The notes below the pieces were generated by a model that was given only the letters and a program-made list of their open reading frames with translations, was not told the DNA's origin and ran no database searches. Source: Thermoanaerobaculum aquaticum (GTDB lineage Bacteria > Acidobacteriota > Thermoanaerobaculia > Thermoanaerobaculales > Thermoanaerobaculaceae). Taken from it: DNA of 64,000 bases. The stretch's first letter is position 1. Each line of letters begins with the position of its first letter. This document shows positions 34,009-42,681 of the stretch, one piece after another. The stretch covers positions 1 through 64,000 of the forward strand of contig NZ_JMFG01000006.1 in the NCBI RefSeq assembly GCF_000687145.1, in the 5' to 3' direction. A program made the position numbers and the translations under genes.

Positions 34009-36957
34009 TTACAAAGCGTCCTCCAGGATGATCCACCGCGTGCCTCTATGCTTGCAAGCCTCGGCTACCGGGAGGTCCCAGCTCCACCACGCGTAAAGCC
34101 GGCTGTAGGCCCAACGGTACTGGTAGGAAACAAAGGGCAGCCGTTCCACCGCCACCCGGTACCAGCGGGCGGCTTCGCTACAGCGGCCCTCCGCTTGCGC
34201 CTTCAAGCCCAAGTAATAAGCAAGCTCGCCGCCATCTCGCCGGGAAAACCTGGTGGAAAGCAGCATCTCCTCCTCCTTGGGTGTGGCCACACCCAGCAAA
34301 TACCGCACTAAAGCGCCGTTGGGGTCGGAACTGGGCTTGCTAAACTCGCTCAGCAGCAGCTCCCGGTTTTTCCTGCCCGGATCAAACCCCAGGGCCAGCG
34401 CCGCGGCCCGCTGGATCCAAACCCGCTCCGCCCCGTCCCCCTGCGGCTGGGGCGGCAGCAAATCCCAAAGCACCTCGTAGCTTTCCGAATCCCAGCACTC
34501 GTAGGAAACCCGGTTCCAGGGTTCAACCTTGAGCCGCTCCTGCAACCACTCCAAGGCGGCGCGCTTTCCCTTCAGCTGCCGCAGGTAGCGGTACGCTTCG
34601 AAAAGCAGATCCGGCCGCCCGGGAGGCCATATCGCCTTTTCTGCCACCACAAAGGCGAGCTCCACATCTCCCAACCTTGCGGACTCGTGGGCAAGGGTGA
34701 TGAGCTTTTCCCCTTCCACCTTGCGCCCAAAGGCCTTCATGGCCTCGATGGCTTGCTGGCTTTTGCCGTGAAAACGGCGCACGAACACCGGTCCCAGGTC
34801 GAATCGCCAGCGCTCCGCGCTCAGGGTATTCCGGTGGCGGGCAAAAGCCTCGGCCGCAGCGGCGTAGTTGCCCAAGGCCCAATGGACGTCCATAAGCGCA
34901 ACCAGGGAATACTCTGAAAACGGATAGCGCTCATAAGCCTTCTGCGCCCACTCCAGGGCTTCTTGCTTTCGCCCGTTAGCCAAAAGCGCGCGAACGTAGA
35001 CGAAAAGCACGTTCTCCTGGTACGAAGGCACCACTTCTTCCACTGTGGTCAGGGCCTCCCGGTTTTTCCCCATTTTCAACAGCACCTGCGCCAGGTGGGC
35101 TCGGGCTACCGCGTATTCCAGGCCGCCTTGGGACAAGCCCTGGCAAAGGTCCTCCAAAATCCGCACGGCTTTTTCCGGATGGCCTCGGGCTACAAACACC
35201 CGCGCCATTTCTTCTGCCAGGTTCCATGGATCCGGAATGGCGTCCCGCAGCTTTTCGTAAGCCTCCTCCAAAGCGGGAAGCGGTTGATCCGGAAGCCGCC
35301 CCAGGTACCGCAAAGCCATGTGACGCACCAGGGGTGGGCTTTGCGGGTCGTTGACCCACTGCCAGAGCAAGTTCTGCTCCCCAGCAACGGCCTTGTGGTA
35401 CACGACTGCAAGGGGAAAAAGCAGGCGGGAGCTGCGGTAAAGCTCCTCTGTAACTTTCTCTGCTAACTCCAGATCCAGAAGCGTGTTGCGGGCCAAGACT
35501 ATCAGACTTTGACGATGGTCGGGGCGGCTATCCAACGACAAAAAGGCCACCCGCGCCGCCGCCAGGCGCTCGGGAACCCCATAGGCCATGGCCCGCTCCA
35601 GCTTCCAGAAAAGGTCCATCCTGGCCTGGCCTCCCGGCGCCCCGGGGGTTGCCAGCACCCGCAGCAGGGTTTGCTGATCGCCCTCACCCAAGAAGCTCCC
35701 CACCACCGCAGCGGCCCACTTTTCCAGTGCCCTCCCCCAGGGGCTTTTGGCATTTCCCAGAGCTGTACGCAGCTGCCTTGCGGCGTTCACCTCGGCGTAC
35801 TGACGCACAGCGTAATCCACCAGGATCTCCACACCCGAGGCAAACAGGCTCCGGGCAAAGCTCTGGTGCCACGAGCGGGGAAACAGAGCATTCTCAGGCC
35901 AGGAGCGGGACGCCAGAGCCTTCTCAAAGGCGCCAAGGAGCTGAGCTTCCGGTAACCCCTCCCTGGCTTGAGGCTTTCTTCCTTTTGCCCAGGCCATGGC
36001 TGCAGAAAGCGCCTGCCGCCCCGCCTCCTGGGCCACCGGCATTTCGTGCCTTTGGCCCACCGCCCGCAGCCACACTAAAGACCAGGGGTCAACCTGCTTT
36101 GTGCGCTGGGCCATGTCGTAGGCTTTGGAGAAAAGCAGGCTCTCGCTCAAACTTTCGGCCGCAAAAAGCACCGTTAATGGGTCCGAGGAGCGAGCCGCAA
36201 GAGCTTGCAGTTTGTCGCTTTCGTGGTTTACGAACAAAACCAGAGGATGCTCCGGCCCCAGCTTGCCTAAAAGCTCATCCCCCGGCCAGTAACCCAGACG
36301 AAAGGCCAGCACCGCCGTTTCTTGCGGCAGCTCCTGGCCGAAGACCTCGGCCAGAGCCACCAGGGCCAAAGCGTGGGCCGAAACTTCATCCCCGGTTTCC
36401 AGCAAATCCAAATGATGGGCCGCCAAAACCGTCGCCAGTTGAGCAGCATCGGCAAGCGTTTTTGCCGATGGCCCTTGCTGCCACCGGTTGGCAAGCTCCT
36501 TGGCTTGTTCCAAAAAATTCAGGGAGGGCTTCAAAGCCTCTTTTTTGCCGTTGTCGTCCTTCAGCTTCGGGGCAAGTTTCGGCTGCAACTGCTGCGCCCA
36601 CGAACGCAACAGCTGCCAGTAATCCTCAAACACCGGCCAGGCGGGCAGGCTCCCTACGGGCGTTTCCCCGTAGCGAATGGCCCAACCGTTGTCCTGCCAC
36701 ACCGCCGTTGTGTCCGCTTTCGAATCCCCCAGAGCGAGCCGCGCCATTTCAGTGACGGCAAGCAGAAACCGCCGGTCCGGCGGCAGCTGGAACGCCCGCT
36801 CTAGGTAGTCCCGCACCTCCGCAAGCGTGGCTTGATCAGGCAGTTCCTCCCCGGCCCGCTTGACCTCCCGAGGGACCGGCTCCTCTGTTGGTCCCTGATA
36901 GCCACAACCCGAAAGCAGCACCAGCAAAACCGCAAGCCCCGCTATTGGTCGCCGCAT
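34009..36957 (-). CDS. Large lipoprotein with helical (TPR-like) repeats, unknown function
   Basis: 982 residues. A lipoprotein signal (MRRPIAGLAVLLVLLSGC, Cys18) is followed by an all-helical protein. TPR-like pairs are clearest around 560-740 (ARVFVARGHPEKAVRILEDL, AQVLLKMGKNREALTTVEEV, ALLANGRKQEALEWAQKAYE). No catalytic motif is evident. Such lipoproteins often scaffold envelope complexes, but no partner is suggested by the neighbours. ATG 36957 was chosen because GGGAGGGG stands just before it. Its stop is 21 bp from the S46 terminator, so the two genes converge. Confidence 0.8.
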   Translation of the reverse strand: MRRPIAGLAVLLVLLSGCGYQGPTEEPVPREVKRAGEELPDQATLAEVRDYLERAFQLPPDRRFLLAVTEMARLALGDSKADTTAVWQDNGWAIRYGETPVGSLPAWPVFEDYWQLLRSWAQQLQPKLAPKLKDDNGKKEALKPSLNFLEQAKELANRWQQGPSAKTLADAAQLATVLAAHHLDLLETGDEVSAHALALVALAEVFGQELPQETAVLAFRLGYWPGDELLGKLGPEHPLVLFVNHESDKLQALAARSSDPLTVLFAAESLSESLLFSKAYDMAQRTKQVDPWSLVWLRAVGQRHEMPVAQEAGRQALSAAMAWAKGRKPQAREGLPEAQLLGAFEKALASRSWPENALFPRSWHQSFARSLFASGVEILVDYAVRQYAEVNAARQLRTALGNAKSPWGRALEKWAAAVVGSFLGEGDQQTLLRVLATPGAPGGQARMDLFWKLERAMAYGVPERLAAARVAFLSLDSRPDHRQSLIVLARNTLLDLELAEKVTEELYRSSRLLFPLAVVYHKAVAGEQNLLWQWVNDPQSPPLVRHMALRYLGRLPDQPLPALEEAYEKLRDAIPDPWNLAEEMARVFVARGHPEKAVRILEDLCQGLSQGGLEYAVARAHLAQVLLKMGKNREALTTVEEVVPSYQENVLFVYVRALLANGRKQEALEWAQKAYERYPFSEYSLVALMDVHWALGNYAAAAEAFARHRNTLSAERWRFDLGPVFVRRFHGKSQQAIEAMKAFGRKVEGEKLITLAHESARLGDVELAFVVAEKAIWPPGRPDLLFEAYRYLRQLKGKRAALEWLQERLKVEPWNRVSYECWDSESYEVLWDLLPPQPQGDGAERVWIQRAAALALGFDPGRKNRELLLSEFSKPSSDPNGALVRYLLGVATPKEEEMLLSTRFSRRDGGELAYYLGLKAQAEGRCSEAARWYRVAVERLPFVSYQYRWAYSRLYAWWSWDLPVAEACKHRGTRWIILEDAL

Positions 36958-37165
36958 AACCCCTCCCACGGCTCACAAGGCCTCGAGTTTTCTGAAAAAA
37001 GTGTAAAGCCTCTGCGGTTGTCCGCAAGCCCTCGCTGCCAACCGATTCTTAGGCGGAGGTACTAGTGTTTCGGCAGGAAAAGCCCGCTAATGCTTTGAGG
37101 ACGATGCCCGCCGCCGAGGCGAATGCCTCGGGCTGACCAACGAACCGGCGAAGCGGAAGAACGAA

Positions 37166-37405
37166 TCAGCAAAGCTTGGAAAACAACGTCTTGAGCTCAT
37201 CCACAGTGGGGACGCGGCCGGCCACCACGATCTTGCCGTCCACGATCACGGCGGGTGTTAGGGTCACGCCCATGCGGGCAAACTCCTCCACGCGGGTGAC
37301 ATGGGCAACCTCGGCGGCCAGGTTGAGCTCGGCGCAGGCGTTCATGACGTTCCGTTCGGTGGCTTGACAACGGGGACAACCGGGACCCGCAACCACGATT
37401 TTCAT
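37166..37405 (-). CDS. Small thioredoxin-like redox protein (redox-active disulfide protein 2 type)
   Basis: A 79-residue thioredoxin fold with the active site C10-P-R-C13 at the end of strand 1 and the cis-proline region TLTPAVIVDG. This matches the small redox-active disulfide protein family found beside DUF318 permeases. It lies 15 nt downstream of the permease gene and shares its transcript. It could reduce the substrate or the permease cysteines; that is inference from the pairing. Confidence 0.88.
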   Translation of the reverse strand: MKIVVAGPGCPRCQATERNVMNACAELNLAAEVAHVTRVEEFARMGVTLTPAVIVDGKIVVAGRVPTVDELKTLFSKLC

Positions 37406-37420
37406 GGTTTTCCCTCCTTT

Positions 37421-38470
37421 TTAAAAGACAAAGTTGCCAAAAACCCAGCCCACCACCGTGCCAAGAACCACGACGGTGGGCACATAAACCAGAGTTTTTT
37501 TCACCCCGAAGACGCGAGCAATGGCTAGCCAGTTGGGCAAGGAAAGACCGGGTCCGGTGAGCAGCAGGGCGAGAGCCGGCCCTTTGCCCATGCCCATCTT
37601 CATGAGGGTGTCCACAAAAGGGGCCTCGGTCATGGTGGCAAAGTAGCTGACCGCACCGAAAAGGGTGGCCACAAAGGAAGCCAAAAGCCCGTTCCCACCT
37701 ACCAGCCGTCGAACCCACTCTTCGGGTAGCACCGCTCCCACGACCCCCACCACGAAGACCCCTACCAGCAGCAGCGGAAAGATGATGCGGACAAACCACC
37801 AGGTTTCTGCAAGCCACTGGCGGATGAGCTCCCGGGCCACAACCCGCCAAGCGTAAAGCGCCATCACGCCCGAAGCTAACGCCCACACCACCACCTTGCG
37901 GCCGTAGGAGCCCCCCTGCACCAGGTAGTTGGGCAGCAGCAGGGAAAGCACCAAGAAAGCCAGCAAAACCAAGTGGCGGGGATCAACCATCCCCGAATGG
38001 GTGTCCGGGTCATGGACCTGATGGGGAAGCTCCCGGCGTTCGCCGGAAAAAGCCCAGCTCATGACGCCCCCCACCACAAAGGCCATGACCAAGGCCGCCG
38101 CCACCCGGGCCAGGGCCATTTCGCCCCCCAGGATGCTGCCGGTGTAGGTGAGGGCCAGGATGTTGCTGGCTGGCGTTACCCAGAGCACGATGAACGCCAC
38201 ACCCACCCCAGCACCGCCGTAAAACAAGCCGCTGGCCACCGGAATCACCGTGCAGGAGCAGGCAGCCACCAAAAAGCTGGCCACGCTGGCAAGAGAAAAG
38301 GACTTGAGCTTGTGGACCTGCTCCCCCAAAAGCCGGAGGATGGTGTCCCGGCGAATGAACGTCACCATGGCGCCCGCAAGCAGAAACGCCGGCACCAAAC
38401 AGGTAAGCACGTGGGCGGCCACGTACTCCTTCACCGCCGCAAGTCCGGCTACCAGCAGCTTTTCCAGCAC
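37421..38470 (-). CDS. DUF318 (ArsP/YraQ-like) permease
   Basis: A 349-residue membrane protein with about eight to ten spans. The family signature VAACSCTVIPVASGLF (C71, C73) lies in the first half and its counterpart FGAVSYFATMTEAPFVDTLMKMGM in the second. ArsP members export trivalent organoarsenicals; other DUF318 permeases have no known substrate. A His-containing loop HQVHDPDTHSG separates the halves. It is followed by the redox protein and controlled by an ArsR-type operator, so efflux or uptake of a thiol-reactive metalloid is likely. Confidence 0.88.
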   Translation of the reverse strand: MLEKLLVAGLAAVKEYVAAHVLTCLVPAFLLAGAMVTFIRRDTILRLLGEQVHKLKSFSLASVASFLVAACSCTVIPVASGLFYGGAGVGVAFIVLWVTPASNILALTYTGSILGGEMALARVAAALVMAFVVGGVMSWAFSGERRELPHQVHDPDTHSGMVDPRHLVLLAFLVLSLLLPNYLVQGGSYGRKVVVWALASGVMALYAWRVVARELIRQWLAETWWFVRIIFPLLLVGVFVVGVVGAVLPEEWVRRLVGGNGLLASFVATLFGAVSYFATMTEAPFVDTLMKMGMGKGPALALLLTGPGLSLPNWLAIARVFGVKKTLVYVPTVVVLGTVVGWVFGNFVF

Positions 38471-38749
38471 AGGACACCTCCGAAGGCAGGTTGTTTTCTC
38501 GTCACCTTTTGGGCCATGAAAACGATCTCGCTCGGGGCACAGGCAGCGTCAAGCCCCGCCGGTTTTTCGCCGGACCGTTTTCGGAAAGGCTCGATGTCCC
38601 CGCGGTCTTCGGTTCCCAAGAAGCCTGGGTTTTCGGCTTTGTGTACAGCCCGGTTAGCAGGAGAGGCCGGACCAAACCGCCACCGCGGGTCGGGGAATCC
38701 TTCTGGTAATACGAACATGGGTGGCCACCGGCAGGCGCTTACGGATCTC

Positions 38750-38769
38750 ATTTCGTCTTCTTGCGAAAT
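38750..38769 (-). promoter_or_regulatory. ArsR-type operator at the permease promoter
   Basis: ATTTCG (38750-38755), eight bases, CGAAAT (38764-38769) is a perfect dyad. It overlaps the -10 box and the expected start site, so a bound repressor would block RNA polymerase. The same dyad with one change occurs at the arsR start codon. Confidence 0.7.
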
Positions 38770-38795
38770 ATAGCGGTGCGTCCCTAAGCTGTCAA
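38767..38795 (-). promoter_or_regulatory. Near-consensus promoter for the permease-redox operon
   Basis: Read on the - strand: TTGACA (38795-38790), 17-bp spacer, TATATT (38772-38767). The -35 box is perfect and the -10 box matches five of six. It is by far the best sigma-70 promoter seen in the window, consistent with a strong promoter kept off by a repressor. Confidence 0.8.
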
Positions 38796-38869
38796 GCGGG
38801 TGTGCTTGCGGCCGGGCGGTAGCTGTGCCTGGGCTTCAGGAGGCAGATCCTAGAGTTTCATTGCTTGAG

Positions 38870-38902
38870 CCTGGTTACGCTGTCTCGTAACCGTTAACCA
38901 GG
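38870..38902. repeat. Inverted repeat downstream of arsR
   Basis: CCTGGTTA (38870-38877) pairs with TAACCAGG (38895-38902); an alternative inner pairing GGTTAC/GTAACC is also possible. Neither strand has a T-tract directly after it, so a terminator role is doubtful. Confidence 0.5.
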
Positions 38903-38925
38903 GAAAAACCGAGAAGCGTCAAGCT

Positions 38926-39327
38926 CTAACGCTTGAGCTGGGGGGCAAGCAAGCCCAGGCGGGAGAGGTCCAGGTCGGCGTCGCACAGCACCTGCGGGTC
39001 AATGCAGCGGAGCTTGCCCACCAGCGCGGCGTCCTGGGCAATTTGCGGATCGCCGGTCAGCTCCTCCCTGAGCTGGGCCAAAAGCCTTTCCCCTTCCGGC
39101 TCCAGGTGGTAGTAAACCCAGCGGCCCACCTTGCGCTCCCCCACCAACCCGCCCCGGCGCAGGGCAGCCAGGTGAGCAGAAACGGTGGAAGGGGCAAGGC
39201 GCAAGACGGCGGTGAGCTGGCACACGCACAAATCCCCCAAACCCAGCATGGCCATCATGCGCAAACGGGCGGGGTGGGCCAGTGCCTTGAAGCGATCCAC
39301 AACCAGGGACAGTGCCGTGCGCGCCAT
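38926..39327 (-). CDS. ArsR/SmtB-family metalloregulator
   Basis: A 133-residue winged-helix repressor. Helix 3 carries GDLCVCQLTAVL with C34 and C36, the CVC part of the As(III) site of ArsR; the third cysteine of the classic site is absent. LAPSTVSAHLAALRRGGLV is the recognition helix and RWVYYHLEP the wing. It should dissociate from the ATTTCG-N8-CGAAA dyads on binding a soft metal or metalloid. No Shine-Dalgarno is evident and the operator overlaps the ATG, so the message may have a very short leader. Confidence 0.92.
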   Translation of the reverse strand: MARTALSLVVDRFKALAHPARLRMMAMLGLGDLCVCQLTAVLRLAPSTVSAHLAALRRGGLVGERKVGRWVYYHLEPEGERLLAQLREELTGDPQIAQDAALVGKLRCIDPQVLCDADLDLSRLGLLAPQLKR

Positions 39328-39345
39328 TTCGCTTTCAGACGAAAG
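39326..39345 (-). promoter_or_regulatory. ArsR-type operator at the arsR start codon
   Basis: ATTTCG (39326-39331), eight bases, CGAAAG (39340-39345), matching the permease operator in 11 of 12 dyad positions. A TTGACA box (39371-39366 on the - strand) lies upstream, with no good -10 at the standard distance. The position supports autorepression. Confidence 0.6.
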
Positions 39346-39452
39346 GTCCTACACTTTTTTGGGGATGTCAAGAACATGCCGGCAAGACGCGGGTGAACCC
39401 ATGGTCAAGGCGTCTGGGTCTTGCCAGGCCGGCCAGCTATAGTAACGTCACC

Positions 39453-41342
39453 ATGGCCAAGGCGGAGCCAAAAGCCGACAGCACTGGAAAGACCAGGGCG
39501 CAACCGTTCAAAAGCGCGCCGCCCGAAGTGCGGTTGGGCGTGCTGGCCGCTCTGGTGGTGCTGGTGCTCGCGGGAAGCAGGTTGGCGGACCGCTGGGAGC
39601 TCCCCTTCCGGGATCTTCTGTTGTCATGGGCCCCCCATCGGCCCCCTCGCCTTACGGCAGCGGTGGTGGTGGATGAGCAGGCGCTGGCCCGTTTTGGACG
39701 CTTCCCCTGGCCCCGGGAGCGGTTGGCCCAGGTGGTGGAGGCCATTCGGGAGGCGGGTGCCCGGGGCCTGGTGGTGGACCTGCTGCTGGCCGAACCAGCC
39801 CCCGGCGACGCGCTTCTCGCTTCCGCCCTTTCCCAAATCCCCGCGGTGTTGGCAGTGGCGCCCACCGACAGCGGGGATCGCTGGCTTTGGCCCAGCCCGC
39901 AGCTGGCGGCAGCCGCTCGCCTGGGGCACGCCACCTTTGCCGGCGACCACGATGGTGTGGTGCGGCGGCTTTCTTCCACCCAGCAACTGGGTGACCGCAT
40001 GCTCCCCGCTTTGGCCTGGGAAGCGGTGCGGCTGGTGGCGCCCTCCCTTCCTCTTCCCGTGGGCCGTGCCTTAAGGCCCGACTTCCGCACCCGGGCCCGG
40101 GCCATCCCCCAGGTGAGCGTGAACGCGGTGCTGGAGGCCCAGGGCTCCCACAGCATCCTGAAGGGGCGCGTGGTCTTCCTGGGAGTTACCGCCGCCGGCT
40201 TGGGAGACCGGGTGGTTACCCCTACCTCGGTGCCCGGAATCCCCGATGCCGGGGTGCTGGTGCAAGCGGCATTTGCCGAGTGCCTGTACCAAGGAGGGTT
40301 GTTGCAAAGGCTCCCCCCCTGGGGGGCCGCTCTGGCTGCGGGTTTGCTGGTTTGGGCCGGCGCCGTGCTGCGCCGCCGGGCTTCCCTTTCCCTGGCGCTC
40401 ACCGCAGCCCTTGCGGTTTTGGTCCCCCTGGCCGCAGGGGTTGTGAGCTTGCTGGGGTTGGGCTGGGAAACGCCTCTGCTCACGCTGGCGGCGACCTCGG
40501 GTTCGGTGGTGCTGCTTTCGGGTTTGCGCATCCTCCGCCACATCGAGGAGGCCACCCAAAGGTTGGAGACTACCGCGGCACACCCGCGCCTTTCGCCGGA
40601 GGAGCGGGTCGCGCAGCTCTTGCGTTTGGCGCAAAGCGTTGCGGAGCTCGAGCGGCAGTCGGCGGAAAGCCGGCGCCTTTTGGTCCACGAGCTCAAAACC
40701 CCGCTGGCGGGGCTTAAAGGCTTGAGCCAGCTTCTCAGCGAGTACGAGCTTTCCCCGGAAGAGCACCAGCGGGTGGCTGGGCTCGTGGCGCAAGAGTCTT
40801 CCCGCTTGGCCGAGCTGGTGGAAACCCTTCTGGAGCTGGAAAACCTCACCTTGCGCCCCTTCCCCCCCGATGCACCGGTGGTGGACCTGGAGCAGCTGGT
40901 TCGGGAGCGGGTGGAGTTGTTCCGGGCCGGCACCGGGCGAAACGTGCAGTGGCAGAGCGACGGCCCGGCACCGGTGCGGGGCGTCAGCTCGCTTTTGGCG
41001 CGGGTAGTGGACAACCTGCTGGCCAACGCCCACAAGTTCTCGCCCCCGGAAGCCCCCGTGATGGTGCGGCTTTCCCGCACAGACCAGGTGCTCTTGGAGG
41101 TGGAAGACCGCGGCCCCGGCATTGCCCCCGAAGAGCAGGAGCGCATCTTCCAACGCTTCGTGCGCGGACAATCAGCGCGGGAAGTGCCCGGGTTGGGTTT
41201 GGGGCTTTCGGTCGTGCGGGAGGTTGTAACATGGCATGGGGGCCGTGTGGGCGTGCGGAGCACCCCCGGTGCGGGAAGCACCTTCACCGTAGTCCTACCG
41301 CTGAGCGGGGAGGCCAGTCGTGGCAAAAGTACTGGTGGTTGA
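39453..41342 (+). CDS. CHASE2-domain sensor histidine kinase
   Basis: 629 residues. A TM segment (about 25-45), an extracytoplasmic CHASE2 domain (about 55-270; VVVDEQALARFGRFPWPRERLAQVV and LKGRVVFLGVTAAGLGD are typical), a cluster of three TM segments (about 285-370), then HisKA with the phosphorylated histidine in LLVHELKTPLAGLKG (near 411) and HATPase with N box DNLLANAHKF, G1 EDRGPGIAPEEQ and G2 GLGLGLSVV. CHASE2 kinases sense unknown periplasmic or membrane signals. ATG 39453 was chosen because upstream codons overlap the arsR control region. The stop overlaps the response-regulator gene by 23 nt, so they form a pair. Confidence 0.92.
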   Translation: MAKAEPKADSTGKTRAQPFKSAPPEVRLGVLAALVVLVLAGSRLADRWELPFRDLLLSWAPHRPPRLTAAVVVDEQALARFGRFPWPRERLAQVVEAIREAGARGLVVDLLLAEPAPGDALLASALSQIPAVLAVAPTDSGDRWLWPSPQLAAAARLGHATFAGDHDGVVRRLSSTQQLGDRMLPALAWEAVRLVAPSLPLPVGRALRPDFRTRARAIPQVSVNAVLEAQGSHSILKGRVVFLGVTAAGLGDRVVTPTSVPGIPDAGVLVQAAFAECLYQGGLLQRLPPWGAALAAGLLVWAGAVLRRRASLSLALTAALAVLVPLAAGVVSLLGLGWETPLLTLAATSGSVVLLSGLRILRHIEEATQRLETTAAHPRLSPEERVAQLLRLAQSVAELERQSAESRRLLVHELKTPLAGLKGLSQLLSEYELSPEEHQRVAGLVAQESSRLAELVETLLELENLTLRPFPPDAPVVDLEQLVRERVELFRAGTGRNVQWQSDGPAPVRGVSSLLARVVDNLLANAHKFSPPEAPVMVRLSRTDQVLLEVEDRGPGIAPEEQERIFQRFVRGQSAREVPGLGLGLSVVREVVTWHGGRVGVRSTPGAGSTFTVVLPLSGEASRGKSTGG

Positions 41343-42681
41343 TGACGACGCGGGCATCCGCGAGATGGCAAGCTTGGCTTTGGAAAAAGCAGGCCACCAG
41401 GTGTTGCGCGCCGCCTCCATCGCCTCCGCCCGCCGGCTTCTCGCCGAGGAAACCGTGGCGCTGGTGCTCTGCGACATTTATCTGCCCGGGGAAAACGGCT
41501 TGGAGCTTTTGGCGGACATCCAGAAGCTTCCCCACGCCCCCAAGGTCATCCTCATGACCGCCCGGGGCAGCCTGGAAACCGCCCTGGACGCTACCCGCCT
41601 GGGCGCCCACGACTACCTGGCTAAGCCTTTTGATTTGCGGGAACTGGTGGCCGTGGTGGAAAAGGCTCTGCAGCCTCCACCGCCACCGGCGCCGGCGCTT
41701 CCACCCATGCCCGGCTTGTTTGTGGGCTCCCACCCCTCTATGGTGGAGGTGTACAAGGCCATTGCCCGGGTGGCGCCGCTGCCGGTGCCGGTGCTGGTGC
41801 TGGGGGAAACCGGAACCGGCAAGGAGCTGGTGGCGAAAGCGCTGCACCAGTACTCCCCCTTTGCCACCGGTCCCTTTGTGGCGGTGAACTGCGGGGCCAT
41901 CCCCGATTCGTTGCTGGAAAGCGAGCTCTTCGGCCACAAGAAGGGGGCCTTCACCGATGCCCACACCGACCGCAAAGGAGCTCTGGCCAGTGCCGATGGC
42001 GGAACGGTTTTCCTGGACGAAATTGGCGAGGTTTCCCCGGCGTTCCAGGTGAAGCTGTTGCGCTTTTTGCAGGACTCCTTGGTCCGCCCGTTGGGGAGCG
42101 ACAAGCCCATCCCGGTGCGGGTGCGGGTGGTGGCGGCCACCAACCGGGACCTGGTGGCCCAGGTGAAAGAGGGGAAGTTCCGGGCCGATCTGTACTACCG
42201 CTTGGCGGCGTACGAGATCCGCCTTCCCCCGCTGCGGGCCCGCGCTTCCGATATCCCGGAGCTGGTGGAGCATTTCCGCCAGAAGATCACCGCCGAGCTG
42301 GGGCTGGGGGAAACGCTCCCCGCCACGGAAGAGGTCCTCGCCATGCTGGCCCAGCACCCCTGGCCGGGCAACGTGCGGGAGCTGGAGCAGGTGGTGCGCC
42401 GCATGCTCATCAACACCCGGGGCCTCGCCGACGCCCAGGAGCTGGGGCGGCTCTTGGCGCTCGCCCCAACCCGCAACCAACCCTCCCCTAGCCCCGAGCC
42501 TGCCCTCACCTCGCTGGAAGAAGCCGAACGCAGCCACATCCTGGAGGTGCTGTCCCGGGTGGGGGGCAACCGCAGCCAAGCGGCGCGGCTTCTGGGCATC
42601 GATCGCAAGACCCTGGCACGAAAGCTCAAGCGCTTTGGCATCAATTTTGAAAACGAAAGCACTGGAGAGGGTGAACCATGA
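41320..42681 (+). CDS. NtrC-family sigma-54 response regulator with GAFTDA loop
   Basis: 453 residues. Receiver (1-120; acidic pocket DDD at 9-11, phospho-acceptor D in CDIYLPG, K in AKPFD), AAA+ domain (about 138-375; Walker A GETGTGKE, Walker B GTVFLDEIGE, R fingers in RADLYYRL) and a Fis-type HTH (NRSQAARLLGIDRKTLARKLKR). The sigma-54-contact loop reads GAFTDA instead of GAFTGA. The GTG start lies inside the kinase gene. The stop overlaps the FecR-domain gene (ATGA). A sigma-54 promoter lies downstream at 43446, an obvious target. Confidence 0.95.
   Translation: MAKVLVVDDDAGIREMASLALEKAGHQVLRAASIASARRLLAEETVALVLCDIYLPGENGLELLADIQKLPHAPKVILMTARGSLETALDATRLGAHDYLAKPFDLRELVAVVEKALQPPPPPAPALPPMPGLFVGSHPSMVEVYKAIARVAPLPVPVLVLGETGTGKELVAKALHQYSPFATGPFVAVNCGAIPDSLLESELFGHKKGAFTDAHTDRKGALASADGGTVFLDEIGEVSPAFQVKLLRFLQDSLVRPLGSDKPIPVRVRVVAATNRDLVAQVKEGKFRADLYYRLAAYEIRLPPLRARASDIPELVEHFRQKITAELGLGETLPATEEVLAMLAQHPWPGNVRELEQVVRRMLINTRGLADAQELGRLLALAPTRNQPSPSPEPALTSLEEAERSHILEVLSRVGGNRSQAARLLGIDRKTLARKLKRFGINFENESTGEGEP

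Larger units (their letters stand above)
38471..38925. other. Intergenic region between permease and arsR
   Basis: It holds a near-consensus promoter with an overlapping operator and, from the expected start near 38760, a leader of about 290 nt before the permease. A 100-codon frame on the - strand (38751 down to 38449) begins at the operator and overlaps the permease start, but has no recognisable similarity or ribosome-binding site. To the right of the promoter only an inverted repeat at 38870-38902 was seen. Confidence 0.6.

Noticed and set aside
38491-38709. 72-codon + strand frame in the permease leader
   Set aside because: No ribosome-binding site or similarity and antisense to the likely leader transcript.
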